A stretch of 64,000 nt of DNA from Pseudomonas alkylphenolica (GTDB lineage: Bacteria > Pseudomonadota > Gammaproteobacteria > Pseudomonadales > Pseudomonadaceae): positions 124,001-188,000 of the forward strand of contig NZ_JADUCM010000002.1 in assembly GCF_016009175.1 (NCBI RefSeq), given 5' to 3'. Below the pieces are notes generated by a model. The model saw nothing but the letters and a program-made list of their open reading frames with translations, was not told the DNA's origin and ran no database searches. Positions 1-13,486 of the stretch are shown piece by piece. The stretch's first letter is position 1; each line of letters begins with the position of its first letter. The position numbers and the translations under genes were made by a program.

Positions 1-74
1 ATAGCGAGCAGGCCTTGACCGTTCCGGGTTGCCAAGGCCAGCGCCATCTGCTGATACTGCGCCGCACGGCATGA
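1..74 (+). CDS. rsmG: 16S rRNA m7G527 methyltransferase RsmG, C-terminal end (partial)
   Basis: Only the last 23 codons are in the window, read from base 3 to a TGA at 72-74. The tail ends in GQRHLLILRRTA, the usual C-terminus of pseudomonad RsmG (GidB), which methylates G527 of 16S rRNA. The call rests mainly on this tail and on position, since rsmG directly precedes parA in pseudomonads. The stop lies 18 bases before the parA ATG, so the genes are probably cotranscribed. Confidence 0.8.
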   Translation, partial: SEQALTVPGCQGQRHLLILRRTA

Positions 75-92
75 TTGGGAACACAAGCAAGA

Positions 93-884
93 ATGGCTAA
101 GGTATTCGCTATCGCGAACCAGAAAGGTGGTGTGGGCAAGACCACCACCTGTATCAACCTCGCAGCATCGCTGGTTGCGACCAAGCGACGCGTGCTGCTG
201 ATCGATCTCGATCCACAGGGCAACGCCACCATGGGTAGCGGTGTGGATAAACACGTCCTGGAGCATTCGGTCTACGACCTGCTGATCGGTGAATGCGATC
301 TGACCCAGGCCATGCACGTCTCCGAGCACGGTGGTTATCAACTGCTGCCGGCCAACCGCGACCTGACGGCGGCTGAAGTGGTGCTGCTGGAAATGCAGAT
401 GAAGGAGAGCCGTCTGCGCACGGCACTGGCGCCGATCCGGGAAAGTTACGACTACATCCTGATCGACTGCCCGCCGTCGCTGTCGATGCTGACCCTCAAC
501 GCCCTGGTGGCTGCCGATGGCGTCATCATTCCGATGCAGTGCGAGTACTTTGCACTGGAAGGCTTGAGTGACCTTGTGGATAACATCAAGCGCATCGGTG
601 AGCGCCTGAACCCTCAGCTGAAGGTCGAAGGCCTGCTGCGGACCATGTACGACCCGCGCTTGAGCCTGATCAACGATGTTTCTGCGCAACTCAAGGAACA
701 CTTCGGCGACCAGCTGTACGACACCGTGATCCCACGCAACATCCGCCTGGCCGAGGCACCGAGTTTCGGCATGCCGGCACTGGCGTATGACAAGCAATCG
801 CGTGGCGCTCTGGCTTATCTGGCCCTGGCCGGGGAACTCGTACGCCGTCAGCGCCGTCCATCACGCACTGCACAAACAACTTAA
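93..884 (+). CDS. parA: Chromosome partitioning ATPase ParA (Soj)
   Basis: 263 residues. This Walker-type ATPase works with ParB-parS complexes to segregate replicated origins; it binds DNA non-specifically when ATP-bound. The deviant Walker A motif KGGVGKTT lies within the first 20 residues, and the A' and B motifs follow (LLIDLDPQGNAT; YILIDCPPSL). The ATG at 93 gives the standard N-terminus MAKVFAIANQKGG; an upstream TTG at 75 would add six residues and is less likely. parB follows after 9 bases. Length and motifs fit chromosomal Soj proteins rather than plasmid ParA, which carry an extra HTH domain. Confidence 0.96.
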   Translation: MAKVFAIANQKGGVGKTTTCINLAASLVATKRRVLLIDLDPQGNATMGSGVDKHVLEHSVYDLLIGECDLTQAMHVSEHGGYQLLPANRDLTAAEVVLLEMQMKESRLRTALAPIRESYDYILIDCPPSLSMLTLNALVAADGVIIPMQCEYFALEGLSDLVDNIKRIGERLNPQLKVEGLLRTMYDPRLSLINDVSAQLKEHFGDQLYDTVIPRNIRLAEAPSFGMPALAYDKQSRGALAYLALAGELVRRQRRPSRTAQTT

Positions 885-893
885 GGAATCCGT

Positions 894-1766
894 ATGGCCG
901 TTAAGAAACGGGGTCTCGGACGTGGGTTGGATGCACTGCTCAGTGGTCCTACCGTCAGCGCGCTCGAAGAGCAGGCTGTGAAGGTCGACCAGAAAGAACT
1001 GCAACACCTCCCGCTCGACCTGATCGAGCGCGGCAAGTACCAGCCACGTCGGGACATGGACCCGCAAGCGCTGGAAGAGCTGGCTCACTCGATCAAGAAT
1101 CAGGGCGTGATGCAGCCGATCGTGGTCCGCCCGGTTGGCGAGAACCGCTTTGAGATCATCGCCGGTGAACGCCGCTGGCGCGCGAGCCAGCAGGCGGGCA
1201 TGGAAACCATCCCGGCCATGGTCCGCGATGTGCCCGATGAGGCTGCCATTGCCATGGCTCTGATCGAGAACATTCAGCGCGAAGACCTCAACCCGGTGGA
1301 AGAGGCGATCGCCCTGCAGCGTTTGCAGCAGGAGTTCCAGCTCACTCAGCAGCAGGTTGCCGATGCTGTGGGTAAGTCGCGGGTGACCGTGGCCAACCTG
1401 CTGCGCCTGATTTCATTGCCGGAAGTGATCAAGACCATGCTGTCGCATGGCGATCTGGAGATGGGCCACGCCCGGGCACTGCTTGGCCTGCCGGATGAGC
1501 AGCAGGTGGAAGGGGCGCGTCATGTTGTCGCACGTGGTCTCACCGTGCGCCAAACCGAAGCACTGGTTCGCCAGTGGCTCAATGGCAAGCCGGAACCGGT
1601 CGAACCAGCCAAACCCGATCCGGACATCACCCGCCTTGAACAGCGGCTGGCAGAGCGTTTGGGCTCGTCAGTACAGATACGCCACGGCAACAAGGGCAAG
1701 GGTCAGTTAGTTATCCGCTACAACTCGTTAGATGAGTTGCAAGGCGTGCTTGCTCACATCCGCTGA
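894..1766 (+). CDS. parB: Chromosome partitioning protein ParB (Spo0J)
   Basis: 290 residues. ParB is the CTP-dependent DNA clamp that loads at parS sites near the origin and stimulates ParA. The N-terminal CTPase fold shows the arginine-rich motif GERRWRA around residue 100, followed by LIENIQREDLNP. A central helix-turn-helix lies around residues 150-175 (LTQQQVADAVGKSRVTVANLLRL), and a C-terminal dimerisation segment ends the protein. The basic start MAVKKRGLGRGLDALL is the conserved ParA-interacting peptide. I saw no parS-like palindrome near the gene. Confidence 0.96.
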   Translation: MAVKKRGLGRGLDALLSGPTVSALEEQAVKVDQKELQHLPLDLIERGKYQPRRDMDPQALEELAHSIKNQGVMQPIVVRPVGENRFEIIAGERRWRASQQAGMETIPAMVRDVPDEAAIAMALIENIQREDLNPVEEAIALQRLQQEFQLTQQQVADAVGKSRVTVANLLRLISLPEVIKTMLSHGDLEMGHARALLGLPDEQQVEGARHVVARGLTVRQTEALVRQWLNGKPEPVEPAKPDPDITRLEQRLAERLGSSVQIRHGNKGKGQLVIRYNSLDELQGVLAHIR

Positions 1767-1811
1767 AACAATTGCTTTTGTAGCGCGCAGTCGGAAATCA
1801 CTACCCGGCAG

Positions 1812-1840
1812 TTGAATAGGGGTTAATCCGCCCCTATACT
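1812..1840 (+). promoter_or_regulatory. Predicted sigma70 promoter of the atp operon
   Basis: A -35 box TTGAAT (1812-1817) and a -10 box TATACT (1835-1840) are separated by exactly 17 bases, in the gap between parB and atpI and 76 bases before the atpI ATG. Position and quality fit the main promoter of the nine-gene ATP synthase operon. This is a sequence prediction; no start site is known. Confidence 0.7.
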
Positions 1841-1915
1841 CTGCGCGCATTTTGTCGGCACAAATTATGCCAAGTCATAGCTGACTGGTTGGTCGACTTT
1901 CGAGGAGCAGTTTTG

Positions 1916-3209
<1,294 letters not shown>

Positions 3210-3337
3210 GACCGCCTGGCGTGTCTGATGACCCTTTCGCAGGTACTGGGGAGGGTCGAAAAAGTCCGCAAGGGCAGCTGTACCAAACGATTTTGTTTTA
3301 CCGCTTCAAACTAAAAAACCTAACCAATACGACGTAA

Positions 3338-3610
<273 letters not shown>

Positions 3611-3667
3611 TCACTCGGATTTCCGAGTGGTTTGGTGTGTTGGACAAAGAACGAGCGAGGTGTTGGC

Positions 3668-4138
3668 GTGAACATTAATGCAACCCTGATTGGCCAGTCC
3701 GTTGCGTTCTTCATCTTTGTACTGTTCTGCATGAAGTTCGTGTGGCCTCCGGTCATCGCGGCATTGCAAGAACGTCAGAAGAAGATCGCGGATGGACTGG
3801 ACGCTGCCAACCGAGCAGCTCGCGACCTGGAGTTGGCCCAAGATAAAGTGGGTCAGCAACTGCGCGAAGCGAAGGCTCAGGCAGCTGAAATCATTGAGCA
3901 AGCCAAGAAACGCGGTGCTCAGATCGTCGAGGAAGCCCGTGATCAGGCCCGCGTCGAAGCTGACCGTGTGAAGGCTCAGGCTCAGGCCGAGATCGAACAG
4001 GAAATTAACGGTGTCAAAGACGCGCTGCGCGCCCAAGTGGGTAGCCTGGCCGTTGACGGTGCTGAAAAGATCCTTGGCGCCACAATCGATCAAAACGCGC
4101 ATGCGGAGCTGGTTAACAAACTGGCCGCTGAAATTTAA
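3668..4138 (+). CDS. atpF: F1Fo ATP synthase subunit b (AtpF)
   Basis: 156 residues, the family's usual length. An N-terminal membrane helix (about residues 5-26) is followed by a long charged, alanine-rich helix that dimerises to form the peripheral stalk joining Fo to F1. Translation starts at GTG (3668), giving [11 protein letters not shown], the conserved N-terminus; the region carries GAGCGAGGTG just upstream. An in-frame upstream extension from 3632 is not conserved. Nine bases separate the upstream ATG-rich spacer from the frame, and atpH follows 12 bases downstream. Confidence 0.95.
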   Translation: MNINATLIGQSVAFFIFVLFCMKFVWPPVIAALQERQKKIADGLDAANRAARDLELAQDKVGQQLREAKAQAAEIIEQAKKRGAQIVEEARDQARVEADRVKAQAQAEIEQEINGVKDALRAQVGSLAVDGAEKILGATIDQNAHAELVNKLAAEI

Positions 4139-4150
4139 GCGAGGGCGATC

Positions 4151-4687
4151 ATGGCAGAACTGACCACGTTGGCCCGACCTTACGCTAAGGCTGCCTTTGA
4201 GCATGCCCAGGCCCATCAGCAACTGGCCAATTGGTCAGCCATGCTCGGCCTGGCTGCTGCGGTGTCGCAAGACGACACCATGCAGCGCCTGCTCAAGGCC
4301 CCGCGACTGACGAGCGCAGAAAAGGCCGCCACTTTTGTTGAAGTGTGCGGTGACAAGTTTGATGCACAGGCAAAGAGTTTCATCCAAGTTGCCGCGGAAA
4401 ACGAACGTCTCCTGCTGTTGCCGGAGATTTCGGCGTTGTTCGAGCTGTACAAGGCCGAACAAGAGAAATCCGTGGACGTGGAAGTCACCAGTGCTTTTGC
4501 GTTGAACCAAGAACAGCAAGACAAACTCGCCAAGGTTCTCAGTGCACGGCTCGACCGGGAAGTGCGCCTGCAAGTGTCGGAGGATGCCAGCCTGATCGGT
4601 GGCGTCGTAATCCGCGCCGGCGACCTGGTTATCGATGGCTCAGTCCGCGGCAAAATCGCGAAACTGGCCGAAGCATTGAAATCTTGA
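4151..4687 (+). CDS. atpH: F1Fo ATP synthase subunit delta (AtpH)
   Basis: 178 residues. It caps the top of the alpha/beta hexamer and connects it to the b-subunit stalk. The family pattern is visible at the start ([13 protein letters not shown]) and near the C-terminus ([24 protein letters not shown]). Spacing to atpF is 12 bases and to atpA 21 bases, all in the same operon. Confidence 0.96.
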   Translation: MAELTTLARPYAKAAFEHAQAHQQLANWSAMLGLAAAVSQDDTMQRLLKAPRLTSAEKAATFVEVCGDKFDAQAKSFIQVAAENERLLLLPEISALFELYKAEQEKSVDVEVTSAFALNQEQQDKLAKVLSARLDREVRLQVSEDASLIGGVVIRAGDLVIDGSVRGKIAKLAEALKS

Positions 4688-4708
4688 GTTTGAAGGGGCA
4701 GCAGAGCA

Positions 4709-6253
4709 ATGCAGCAACTCAATCCTTCCGAAATTAGTGAAATCATCAAGGGCCGCATCGAGAATCTCGATGTAGCCTCTCAAGCTCGCAACGAAGGTAC
4801 TGTCGTCAGCGTTTCTGACGGCATCGTGCGGATTTACGGTCTGGCCGACGTCATGTACGGCGAAATGATCGAATTTCCAGGCGGCGTCTACGGTATGGCC
4901 CTCAACCTGGAGCAAGACTCCGTTGGTGCGGTAGTACTGGGCGCTTACGACACCCTCGCTGAAGGCATGAGCGCCAAGTGCACCGGCCGCATCCTCGAAG
5001 TTCCAGTTGGTAAGGAACTGCTGGGTCGCGTTGTCGACGCACTGGGTAACCCAATCGACGGCAAAGGCCCGCTGGGCAACACCGAGACCGACGCGGTCGA
5101 GAAAGTTGCTCCGGGCGTGATCTGGCGTAAGTCGGTAGACCAGCCTGTACAGACTGGCTACAAATCCGTCGACGCCATGATCCCAGTCGGCCGTGGTCAG
5201 CGTGAGCTGATCATCGGTGACCGTCAGATCGGTAAGACCGCCATGGCGATCGACGCCATCATCAACCAGAAAGACTCCGGTATTTTCTGTGTTTATGTTG
5301 CTGTCGGCCAAAAGCGTTCCACCGTTGCCAACATCGTTCGCAAGCTGGAAGAAAACGGCGCCCTGGCCAACACCATCGTGGTTGTTGCCAGTGCTTCGGA
5401 ATCCGCCGCACTGCAATTCCTGGCGCCATACGCCGGTTGCACCATGGGCGAGTTCTTCCGTGACCGCGGTGAAGACGCGCTGATCGTATACGATGACCTG
5501 TCCAAGCAGGCCGTTGCCTACCGTCAGATCTCCCTGCTGCTGCGCCGTCCACCAGGACGTGAAGCGTACCCAGGTGACGTGTTCTATCTCCACTCCCGTC
5601 TGCTGGAGCGTGCATCGCGCGTTTCCGAAGAGTACGTCGAGAAGTTCACCAACGGTGCTGTAACTGGCAAGACCGGTTCCCTGACCGCACTGCCGATCAT
5701 CGAAACCCAGGCTGGCGACGTTTCCGCGTTCGTTCCGACCAACGTGATTTCCATCACCGACGGTCAGATCTTCCTGGAATCGGCCATGTTCAACTCGGGC
5801 ATCCGCCCTGCAGTTAACGCCGGTGTTTCGGTATCCCGTGTGGGTGGTGCCGCTCAGACCAAGATCATCAAGAAGCTCTCCGGTGGTATCCGTACCGCTC
5901 TGGCTCAGTACCGTGAACTGGCAGCATTCGCCCAGTTCGCTTCTGACCTGGACGAAGCCACCCGTAAGCAACTCGAACACGGTCAACGTGTAACCGAGCT
6001 GATGAAGCAGAAGCAATACGCTCCAATGTCCATCGCGGACATGGCGCTGTCGCTGTATGCCGCTGAGCGTGGGTTCCTGACCGACGTTGAAATCGCCAAA
6101 GTCGGCAGCTTTGAACAAGCGCTGATTTCCTACTTCAACCGTGATCACGCCGAACTGATGGCGAAGATCAACGTGAAGGGTGACTTCAACGACGAAATCG
6201 ACGCTGGCATCAAAGCCGGTATCGAGAAGTTCAAGGCCACCCAAACCTGGTAA
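4709..6253 (+). CDS. atpA: F1Fo ATP synthase subunit alpha (AtpA)
   Basis: 514 residues, normal length. The non-catalytic nucleotide-binding subunit of the F1 hexamer. It starts [14 protein letters not shown], carries the P-loop [11 protein letters not shown] near residue 170, where Ile replaces the Thr common in other bacteria, and has the ATP synthase signature near residues 360-375 ([11 protein letters not shown]). A long opposite-strand frame overlaps this gene but is only a codon-bias shadow. Confidence 0.98.
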   Translation: MQQLNPSEISEIIKGRIENLDVASQARNEGTVVSVSDGIVRIYGLADVMYGEMIEFPGGVYGMALNLEQDSVGAVVLGAYDTLAEGMSAKCTGRILEVPVGKELLGRVVDALGNPIDGKGPLGNTETDAVEKVAPGVIWRKSVDQPVQTGYKSVDAMIPVGRGQRELIIGDRQIGKTAMAIDAIINQKDSGIFCVYVAVGQKRSTVANIVRKLEENGALANTIVVVASASESAALQFLAPYAGCTMGEFFRDRGEDALIVYDDLSKQAVAYRQISLLLRRPPGREAYPGDVFYLHSRLLERASRVSEEYVEKFTNGAVTGKTGSLTALPIIETQAGDVSAFVPTNVISITDGQIFLESAMFNSGIRPAVNAGVSVSRVGGAAQTKIIKKLSGGIRTALAQYRELAAFAQFASDLDEATRKQLEHGQRVTELMKQKQYAPMSIADMALSLYAAERGFLTDVEIAKVGSFEQALISYFNRDHAELMAKINVKGDFNDEIDAGIKAGIEKFKATQTW

Positions 6254-6258
6254 GCCGC

Positions 6259-6282
6259 AGCGGGGGCTTTGCAGCCCCCGCT
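6259..6282 (+). promoter_or_regulatory. Intercistronic hairpin between atpA and atpG
   Basis: A perfect 10-bp GC-rich stem (AGCGGGGGCT paired with AGCCCCCGCT) encloses a four-base loop. No T-run follows and atpG begins 21 bases later, so it is unlikely to be a full intrinsic terminator. It could set relative subunit expression through mRNA stability or processing; that role is inference. Confidence 0.6.
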
Positions 6283-6303
6283 TGCTAACCTGATAGGTGT
6301 TAC

Positions 6304-7164
6304 ATGGCAGGCGCAAAAGAGATTCGCAGTAAGATTGCGAGCATCAAAAGCACGCAAAAAATTACCAGCGCCATGGAAAAAGTGGCGGTCAGCAAAATGC
6401 GCAAGGCTCAAATGCGCATGGCTGCTAGCCGTCCTTATGCGGAGCGTATCCGCCAGGTTATTGGTCATCTGGCCAACGCCAACCCGGAATACCGCCACCC
6501 GTTCATGATCGATCGCCCTGTAAAGCGCGTCGGTTATGTTGTGGTGAGCAGTGACCGTGGTCTGTGTGGTGGCTTGAACACCAACCTGTTCAAGGCCCTG
6601 GTCAAGGACATGGCGGCCAACCGCGAGCAAGGGATCGAGATCGATCTCTGCGTAGTTGGTAGCAAGGGTGCGGCGTTTTTCCGCAGCTTCGGCGGCAACG
6701 TCGTTGCAGCAATCAGCCACCTGGGCGAAGAGCCGTCGATCAATGATCTGATCGGCAGCGTCAAGGTTATGCTGGATGCTTACCTGGACGGTCGTATCGA
6801 TCGTCTGTCCGTGGTATCGAACAAGTTCATCAATACCATGACTCAAACTCCAACGGTCGAGCAGTTGATTCCGTTGGTGGCAACCCCGGATCAAGAACTC
6901 AAGCACCACTGGGACTACCTCTACGAACCTGACGCCAAAGAGCTGCTGGACGGCCTGATGGTGCGTTACGTGGAGTCGCAGGTCTACCAGGCGGTGGTCG
7001 AGAACAACGCAGCTGAACAAGCTGCCCGGATGATCGCGATGAAGAACGCCACCGACAACGCCGGTGATTTGATCAGCGAATTGCAGCTGATCTACAACAA
7101 GGCGCGTCAGGCTGCGATCACCCAAGAGATCTCGGAAATCGTCGGCGGCGCTGCCGCGGTTTAA
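6304..7164 (+). CDS. atpG: F1Fo ATP synthase subunit gamma (AtpG)
   Basis: 286 residues. The rotating central shaft of F1. The N-terminal coiled-coil helix has the conserved start [21 protein letters not shown] with [12 protein letters not shown] after it. The C-terminal helix carries the family signature NAADNA-like segment [17 protein letters not shown]. Both helices form the antiparallel coiled coil inside the hexamer. Confidence 0.97.
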   Translation: MAGAKEIRSKIASIKSTQKITSAMEKVAVSKMRKAQMRMAASRPYAERIRQVIGHLANANPEYRHPFMIDRPVKRVGYVVVSSDRGLCGGLNTNLFKALVKDMAANREQGIEIDLCVVGSKGAAFFRSFGGNVVAAISHLGEEPSINDLIGSVKVMLDAYLDGRIDRLSVVSNKFINTMTQTPTVEQLIPLVATPDQELKHHWDYLYEPDAKELLDGLMVRYVESQVYQAVVENNAAEQAARMIAMKNATDNAGDLISELQLIYNKARQAAITQEISEIVGGAAAV

Positions 7165-8568
<1,404 letters not shown>

Positions 8569-8573
8569 TCCCG

Positions 8574-8591
8574 GCGCCCCGAAAGGGGCGC
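8574..8591 (+). promoter_or_regulatory. Intercistronic GAAA-loop hairpin between atpD and atpC
   Basis: A perfect 7-bp stem (GCGCCCC/GGGGCGC) is closed by a GAAA tetraloop, a very stable RNA hairpin, directly after the atpD stop. No T-run follows. It may protect the mRNA end or lower atpC expression; this is inference. Confidence 0.55.
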
Positions 8592-8612
8592 TAATCAGGT
8601 TGAGGCAAGCAG

Positions 8613-9029
8613 ATGGCTATGACAGTCCATTGCGATATCGTCAGCGCGGAAGGAGAGATTTTCTCCGGTCTGGTCGAGATGGTGGTTGCGCACGGTAACC
8701 TGGGTGATCTTGGTATCGCTCCAGGCCACGCGCCGCTGATCACTAATCTGAAGCCAGGTCCGATCACGCTGACCAAGCAGGGTGGCGCCCAAGAGGTGTT
8801 CTACATCTCTGGTGGTTTCCTCGAGGTCCAGCCGAACATGGTCAAGGTGCTTGCCGATACCGTGCAACGTGCTGCCGACCTGGACGAGGCCCAGGCTCAG
8901 GATGCCGTCAAGGCAGCTGAGCAAGCCCTGCACGAAAAGAGCGCGGATTTCGACTACAGTGCCGCCGCTGCACGTCTGGCCGAGGCCGCAGCTCAGCTGC
9001 GTACCGTCCAGCAAATGCGCAAGAAGTAA
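8613..9029 (+). CDS. atpC: F1Fo ATP synthase subunit epsilon (AtpC)
   Basis: 138 residues. This rotor subunit binds gamma and can inhibit ATP hydrolysis. The N-terminal beta-sandwich contains [17 protein letters not shown], and a C-terminal two-helix arm follows. ATG at 8613 gives [14 protein letters not shown]; an in-frame ATG at 8619 is also possible. It is the last gene of the operon, 40 bases before a terminator. Confidence 0.95.
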   Translation: MAMTVHCDIVSAEGEIFSGLVEMVVAHGNLGDLGIAPGHAPLITNLKPGPITLTKQGGAQEVFYISGGFLEVQPNMVKVLADTVQRAADLDEAQAQDAVKAAEQALHEKSADFDYSAAAARLAEAAAQLRTVQQMRKK

Positions 9030-9068
9030 TACGGTTTTCGAACCTGTCACTTTTAGCATGATTGAGTT

Positions 9069-9095
9069 AAAGGGTAGCCTCGGCTACCCTTTTTC
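9069..9095 (+). terminator. Rho-independent terminator of the atp operon
   Basis: An inverted repeat, AAGGGTAGCC / GGCTACCCTT with a two-base loop, is followed by a T-run broken by one C. It lies 40 bases past the atpC stop and 60 bases before glmU. Confidence 0.88.
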
Positions 9096-9154
9096 TTTTT
9101 CTGCGATTTATATTCTGGTCACCTCACTGACCTTCCAGGATTGGTAGCCCGTCA

Positions 9155-10522
9155 ATGTCTCTCGATATCGTTATTCTCGCCGCAGGCCAAGGTACCCGCA
9201 TGCGCTCCGCGCTGCCCAAGGTGCTGCACCCGGTCGCCGGCGATTCCATGCTTGGCCATGTTATCCACAGCGCCCGTCAGCTACAGCCGCAAGGTATCCA
9301 CGTAGTGATTGGGCACGGCGCCGAGCTGGTGCGTGAGCGTCTGGCGGCTGACGACCTTAGTTTTGTATTGCAAGACAAGCAGCTGGGTACTGGCCATGCG
9401 GTAGCGCAGGCGTTGCCAGCGCTGACAGCCGACACCGTGCTGATTCTCTACGGCGATGTGCCGCTGATCGAAGTCGACACCCTCAAGCGCCTGCTGGCAA
9501 AAGTTAGCGCCGAGCAGTTGGGCCTGTTGACGGTCAACCTCGCCGACCCAACGGGCTACGGGCGTATCGTCCGTGATGCCCAGGGGCAGGTGGCGGCGAT
9601 CGTTGAGCACAAGGATGCCAGCGACGCGCAAAAAGCCATCAACGAAGGCAACACCGGCATTCTCGCCGTCCCAGGCGCTCGCCTGGCGCAGTGGCTGGGG
9701 CGTCTGTCGAACAACAACGCCCAGGGTGAGTACTACCTGACCGACGTCATTGCCATGGCCGTTGCCGATGGCCTGGTGGTTGCCACCGAACAGCCGCATG
9801 ACCCGATGGAAGTGCAGGGCGCCAACGACCGTCGCCAACTGGCCGAGCTTGAGCGGCACTATCAGTTGCGTGAAGGCCGCCGACTGATGGCCCAGGGCGT
9901 AACCCTGCGTGACCCGGCACGTTTCGACGTGCGTGGCGAGGTTACCGTTGGCCGCGATGTGCTGATCGACATCAACGTCATTCTTGAAGGCCGGGTCGTC
10001 ATTGAAGACGATGTGGTCATCGGCCCGAACTGCGTGATCAAGAACAGCACCTTGCGCAAAGGTGTGGTGATCAAGGCCAACAGCCACCTTGAAGGCGCAA
10101 TCATGGGCGAAGGTAGCGATGCCGGCCCGTTCGCACGTTTGCGTCCAGGTAGCGAGTTGGGCGCCCGTGCCCATGTGGGTAACTTTGTCGAACTGAAGAA
10201 CGCCCGCCTGGGTGAAGGCGCCAAAGCCGGCCACCTGGCCTACCTGGGCGATGCCGAGATCGGTGCACGCACCAATATTGGTGCCGGTACCATCACCTGC
10301 AACTACGATGGCGCGAACAAGTTCAAGACCACCCTCGGTGAGGACGTGTTCATCGGCTCGAACAACTCGCTGGTAGCGCCTGTGGATATCCTGGATGGCG
10401 CTACCACTGCCGCCGGTTCGACCATCACCCAGAATGTAGAAGCGGGCCAACTCGCTGTTGGTCGCGCGCGTCAGCGCAACATCGACGGCTGGAAGCGGCC
10501 GGAGAAAATCAAGAAGAGCTGA
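9155..10522 (+). CDS. glmU: Bifunctional GlmU: GlcN-1-P acetyltransferase / GlcNAc-1-P uridyltransferase
   Basis: 455 residues. It makes UDP-GlcNAc for peptidoglycan and LPS in two steps. The N-terminal uridyltransferase domain starts with the nucleotide-binding motif [17 protein letters not shown] (residues about 8-24). The C-terminal left-handed beta-helix acetyltransferase domain has hexapeptide repeats and the catalytic-region motifs RLRPGSELG and [13 protein letters not shown]. Lies between the atp operon and glmR/glmS with terminators on both sides, so it has its own transcript. Confidence 0.97.
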   Translation: MSLDIVILAAGQGTRMRSALPKVLHPVAGDSMLGHVIHSARQLQPQGIHVVIGHGAELVRERLAADDLSFVLQDKQLGTGHAVAQALPALTADTVLILYGDVPLIEVDTLKRLLAKVSAEQLGLLTVNLADPTGYGRIVRDAQGQVAAIVEHKDASDAQKAINEGNTGILAVPGARLAQWLGRLSNNNAQGEYYLTDVIAMAVADGLVVATEQPHDPMEVQGANDRRQLAELERHYQLREGRRLMAQGVTLRDPARFDVRGEVTVGRDVLIDINVILEGRVVIEDDVVIGPNCVIKNSTLRKGVVIKANSHLEGAIMGEGSDAGPFARLRPGSELGARAHVGNFVELKNARLGEGAKAGHLAYLGDAEIGARTNIGAGTITCNYDGANKFKTTLGEDVFIGSNNSLVAPVDILDGATTAAGSTITQNVEAGQLAVGRARQRNIDGWKRPEKIKKS

Positions 10523-10537
10523 GTTATCCACAAATGT

Positions 10538-10577
10538 AAAAAAGGCCGACTGTACAGTGTATAAGTCGGCCTTTTTT
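10538..10577 (+). terminator. Terminator after glmU
   Basis: AAAAAAGGCCGAC and GTCGGCCTTTTTT pair as a 13-bp stem around a 14-base loop and end in T6. The A-rich left arm means it could also work on the opposite strand. Confidence 0.9.
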
Positions 10578-10708
10578 CATTCTGCGGATAAATTGTCTTC
10601 GCGGAGTAAGTTATGCACAGATGGGTTTTCGTCGGATCTGCTTGACGCATTTAACGCTTTAGGTTTTGATTGGCATCATTAACTTTCGAAACGAAACTTA
10701 AAGACGCC

Positions 10709-11488
10709 ATGTCGAAACGTAACACCCCCCAGCGCCGCCACAACATCCTCGCCTTGCTCAATGAGCAGGGGGAGGTGAGCGTTGATGCGCTGGCCAAGCG
10801 TTTCGAAACCTCAGAGGTGACCATCCGCAAGGATCTCGCCGCCCTCGAAGCCAACGGCTTGCTGCTGCGTCGCTACGGTGGCGCGGTGACCCTGCCGCAG
10901 GAACTGATCGCCGATCAGGCGCAACCGGTCTCGCTGTACAAGCAGGCGATCGCCAAGGCTGCTGTCGGGCGCATTCGTGAACACGCGCGCATCATCATCG
11001 ACAGTGGCAGCACCACGGCAGCGATGATTCCCGAGCTGGGCCATCAGCCGGGCCTGGTGGTGATGACCAACTCGCTGAATGTAGCCCGCGCCCTGAGTGA
11101 ACTGGAGCACGAGCCGGTGCTGTTGATGACCGGCGGTACCTGGGACCCGCATTCCGAATCCTTCCAGGGACAGGTCGCCGAGCAGGTATTGCGCTCCTAC
11201 GATTTTGACCAGTTGTTCATTGGTGCCGATGGCATCGATCTGACCCGCGGCACCACCACCTTCAATGAGCTGCTGGGGTTGAGCCGGGTGATGGCGGAAG
11301 TGGCGCGTGAAGTGATTGTGATGGTCGAGTCCGACAAGGTCGGGCGCAAGATCCCCAACCTCGAACTGCCCTGGGGCAGCGTCAACACCCTGATTACCGA
11401 TGAGCGCCTGCCTGTAGCGGCGCGTGAACAAATTGAAGCCCGCGGCGTCCATGTGATCTGTGCCGCACTCTCCAAGGAGCATGACTAA
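10709..11488 (+). CDS. glmR: DeoR-family phosphosugar regulator GlmR
   Basis: 259 residues. The N-terminal DeoR winged helix-turn-helix is clear ([36 protein letters not shown]). The C-terminal sugar-phosphate-sensing domain shows [16 protein letters not shown] and the tail segment VHVICA. In P. aeruginosa the homologue at this locus, GlmR, controls glmS and affects antibiotic susceptibility. The ATG at 10709 is chosen over an upstream TTG at 10670. The stop overlaps the glmS ATG by one base (TAATG), indicating coupled expression with glmS. Confidence 0.92.
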   Translation: MSKRNTPQRRHNILALLNEQGEVSVDALAKRFETSEVTIRKDLAALEANGLLLRRYGGAVTLPQELIADQAQPVSLYKQAIAKAAVGRIREHARIIIDSGSTTAAMIPELGHQPGLVVMTNSLNVARALSELEHEPVLLMTGGTWDPHSESFQGQVAEQVLRSYDFDQLFIGADGIDLTRGTTTFNELLGLSRVMAEVAREVIVMVESDKVGRKIPNLELPWGSVNTLITDERLPVAAREQIEARGVHVICAALSKEHD

Positions 11489-13323
11489 TGTGTGGAATCG
11501 TTGGCGCCGTCGCCGAGCGTAATATCACGACCATCCTGATCGAAGGCCTCAAGCGCCTGGAATACCGCGGCTACGACAGCGCAGGCCTCGCCGTTTACAC
11601 CCAGCAAGGCAACCTGGAGCGTCGCCGTCGTATCGGTAAGGTCAGCGAGCTTGAAGCGGCCGTTGCCGCGGATCCGCTGGCTGGGAATCTGGGCATTGCT
11701 CACACCCGCTGGGCCACCCACGGTGCGCCCACCGAGCACAATGCCCACCCGCATTTTTCCGATCAGGAACTGGCGGTGGTGCACAACGGCATCATCGAGA
11801 ACCACGAAGAACTGCGTGAACAGCTCAAAGGCCTTGGCTACCTGTTCAGCTCCGAAACCGACACCGAAGTCATCGTCCACCTGTTGCACCACACCCTGAA
11901 AACTGTTCCGGACCTCGCCGATGCCCTCAAGGCTGCCGTCAAGCAACTGCACGGCGCCTATGGCCTGGCGGTAATCAGTGTGCACCAGCCTGACCGCCTG
12001 CTGGCCGCCCGCAGTGGCAGCCCGCTGGTGATTGGCCTGGGCCATGGCGAAAACTTCCTGGCTTCGGACCAACTGGCGCTGCGTCAGGTGACTGACCGCT
12101 TCATGTACCTGGAAGAAGGTGACATCGCTGAAATTCGTCGCGATCAGGTAGCGATCTGGGATGTAACCGGAACCAAGGTTCAGCGCGAGACCGTGCAGTA
12201 CCACGAAGGTGCCGAAGCGGCTGACAAGGGCGAGTATCGCCACTTCATGCTCAAGGAAATCCACGAGCAACCGGCTGTGGTTCAGCGCACCCTGGAAGGC
12301 CGGCTGGGCAAGGACCATGTACTGGTCCAGGCCTTCGGTCCACAAGCGGCCGACCTGTTCGCCAAAGTGCGCAATGTGCAGATTGTCGCCTGTGGTACCA
12401 GCTATCATGCCGGTATGGTTGCGCGTTACTGGCTTGAAGAGCTGGCCGGCATTCCGTGCCAGGTGGAAGTGGCCAGCGAGTTCCGATACCGCAAGGTTGT
12501 GGTTCAGCCAGATACCCTGTTCGTGTCGATTTCGCAATCCGGTGAAACTGCAGACACCCTGGCTGCTCTGCGCAATGCCAAACAACTGGGCTTCCTTGGT
12601 AGCCTGGCGATCTGCAACGTCGGCATCAGCTCGCTGGTTCGCGAGTCCGACCTGACCCTGCTGACCCAGGCCGGTCCGGAAATCGGTGTGGCGTCGACCA
12701 AGGCGTTCACCACGCAACTGGTATCGCTGATGCTGCTGACCCTGTCGTTGGGTCAGGTGCGTGGCACCCTGGCAGCCGGTGTGGAAGCCGAACTGGTCGA
12801 AGAACTGCGTCGTCTGCCGACTCGCCTGGGCGAAGCCTTGGCCATGGACGCGGTAGTCGAGAAGACCGCCGAGCTGTTCGCCGACAAGCACCACACCCTG
12901 TTCCTGGGCCGCGGCGCACAGTTCCCGGTAGCGATGGAAGGCGCGCTGAAGCTCAAGGAAATTTCCTATATCCACGCCGAAGCCTACCCCGCGGGTGAAC
13001 TCAAGCATGGCCCGCTGGCTTTGGTCGACAGTGACATGCCGGTGGTCACCGTGGCGCCAAACAACGAACTGCTGGAGAAGCTCAAGTCCAACCTGCAGGA
13101 AGTGCGCGCCCGTGGCGGTCAACTGATTGTCTTCGCCGACGAGGCCGCTGGCATGAGCAACGGTGAAGGTACTCACGTGATTGCCGTGCCGCATATCATC
13201 GATGCCCTGGCACCGATCCTTTACACCATTCCGTTGCAATTGCTGTCGTACTACGTGGCGGTGCTCAAAGGTACCGACGTCGACCAGCCGCGTAACCTGG
13301 CCAAGTCGGTCACTGTAGAGTAA
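11488..13323 (+). CDS. glmS: Glutamine-fructose-6-phosphate aminotransferase GlmS
   Basis: 611 residues. It makes glucosamine-6-phosphate from fructose-6-phosphate and glutamine. Cys2 of MCGIVGAV is the glutaminase nucleophile, and two SIS sugar-isomerase domains follow ([14 protein letters not shown]; the [11 protein letters not shown] loop). The C-terminus ends NLAKSVTVE, the sequence whose DNA is the recognition target of Tn7 TnsD. Consistent with this, a Tn7-like element begins 23 bases after the stop codon and no terminator remains directly behind the gene. Confidence 0.98.
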   Translation: MCGIVGAVAERNITTILIEGLKRLEYRGYDSAGLAVYTQQGNLERRRRIGKVSELEAAVAADPLAGNLGIAHTRWATHGAPTEHNAHPHFSDQELAVVHNGIIENHEELREQLKGLGYLFSSETDTEVIVHLLHHTLKTVPDLADALKAAVKQLHGAYGLAVISVHQPDRLLAARSGSPLVIGLGHGENFLASDQLALRQVTDRFMYLEEGDIAEIRRDQVAIWDVTGTKVQRETVQYHEGAEAADKGEYRHFMLKEIHEQPAVVQRTLEGRLGKDHVLVQAFGPQAADLFAKVRNVQIVACGTSYHAGMVARYWLEELAGIPCQVEVASEFRYRKVVVQPDTLFVSISQSGETADTLAALRNAKQLGFLGSLAICNVGISSLVRESDLTLLTQAGPEIGVASTKAFTTQLVSLMLLTLSLGQVRGTLAAGVEAELVEELRRLPTRLGEALAMDAVVEKTAELFADKHHTLFLGRGAQFPVAMEGALKLKEISYIHAEAYPAGELKHGPLALVDSDMPVVTVAPNNELLEKLKSNLQEVRARGGQLIVFADEAAGMSNGEGTHVIAVPHIIDALAPILYTIPLQLLSYYVAVLKGTDVDQPRNLAKSVTVE

Positions 13324-13341
13324 CCATCTCTACGGTTAACA

Positions 13342-13346
13342 ACATA
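13342..13346. repeat. Left copy of candidate target-site duplication ACATA
   Basis: ACATA sits directly before the left terminal repeat of the Tn7-like element, 19-23 bases after the glmS stop. The same five bases occur directly after the right end at 57393-57397. Tn7 elements make 5-bp target duplications. The left terminus then begins with one more T than the right, so the exact border is uncertain by one base. Confidence 0.7.
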
Positions 13347-13348
13347 TG

Positions 13349-13486
13349 GATTTAGAGAATAAAAACTGTCGCAGATGGGTCCCGTCTTCCGTGGCTTGCA
13401 GCCTCTTGGAGAGAAAACGCAAAACTGTCGCAATAGCGCAAAACGCCGGTTCGGACTGATGAGCTAGAGAATAAAAACTGTCGCAG
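13349..13486 (+). repeat. Left-end repeats of the Tn7-like element (putative TnsB sites)
   Basis: Three direct repeats share AACTGTCGCA: 13349-13373, 13407-13432 and 13464-13485. The first and third share an identical 18-base core, TAGAGAATAAAAACTGTC, running on into GCAG. The middle copy is diverged (GAGAGAAAACGCAAAACTGTCGCA). Spacing between copies is 50-60 bases. Unequal spacing of several TnsB sites is the rule in Tn7 left ends. The remaining bases to 13661 hold no gene that I can see. Confidence 0.8.

Noticed and set aside
1767-1915. A parS site near parAB
   Set aside because: No TGTTTCACGTGAAACA-like palindrome is present in this gap or in the flanking gene ends.
4640-6316. A 558-codon open frame on the minus strand opposite atpA
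   Set aside because: It mirrors atpA codon bias, has no ribosome site or family resemblance, and atpA is certain.
11485-13239. A 584-codon minus-strand frame opposite glmS
   Set aside because: Shadow of glmS with no recognisable motifs.
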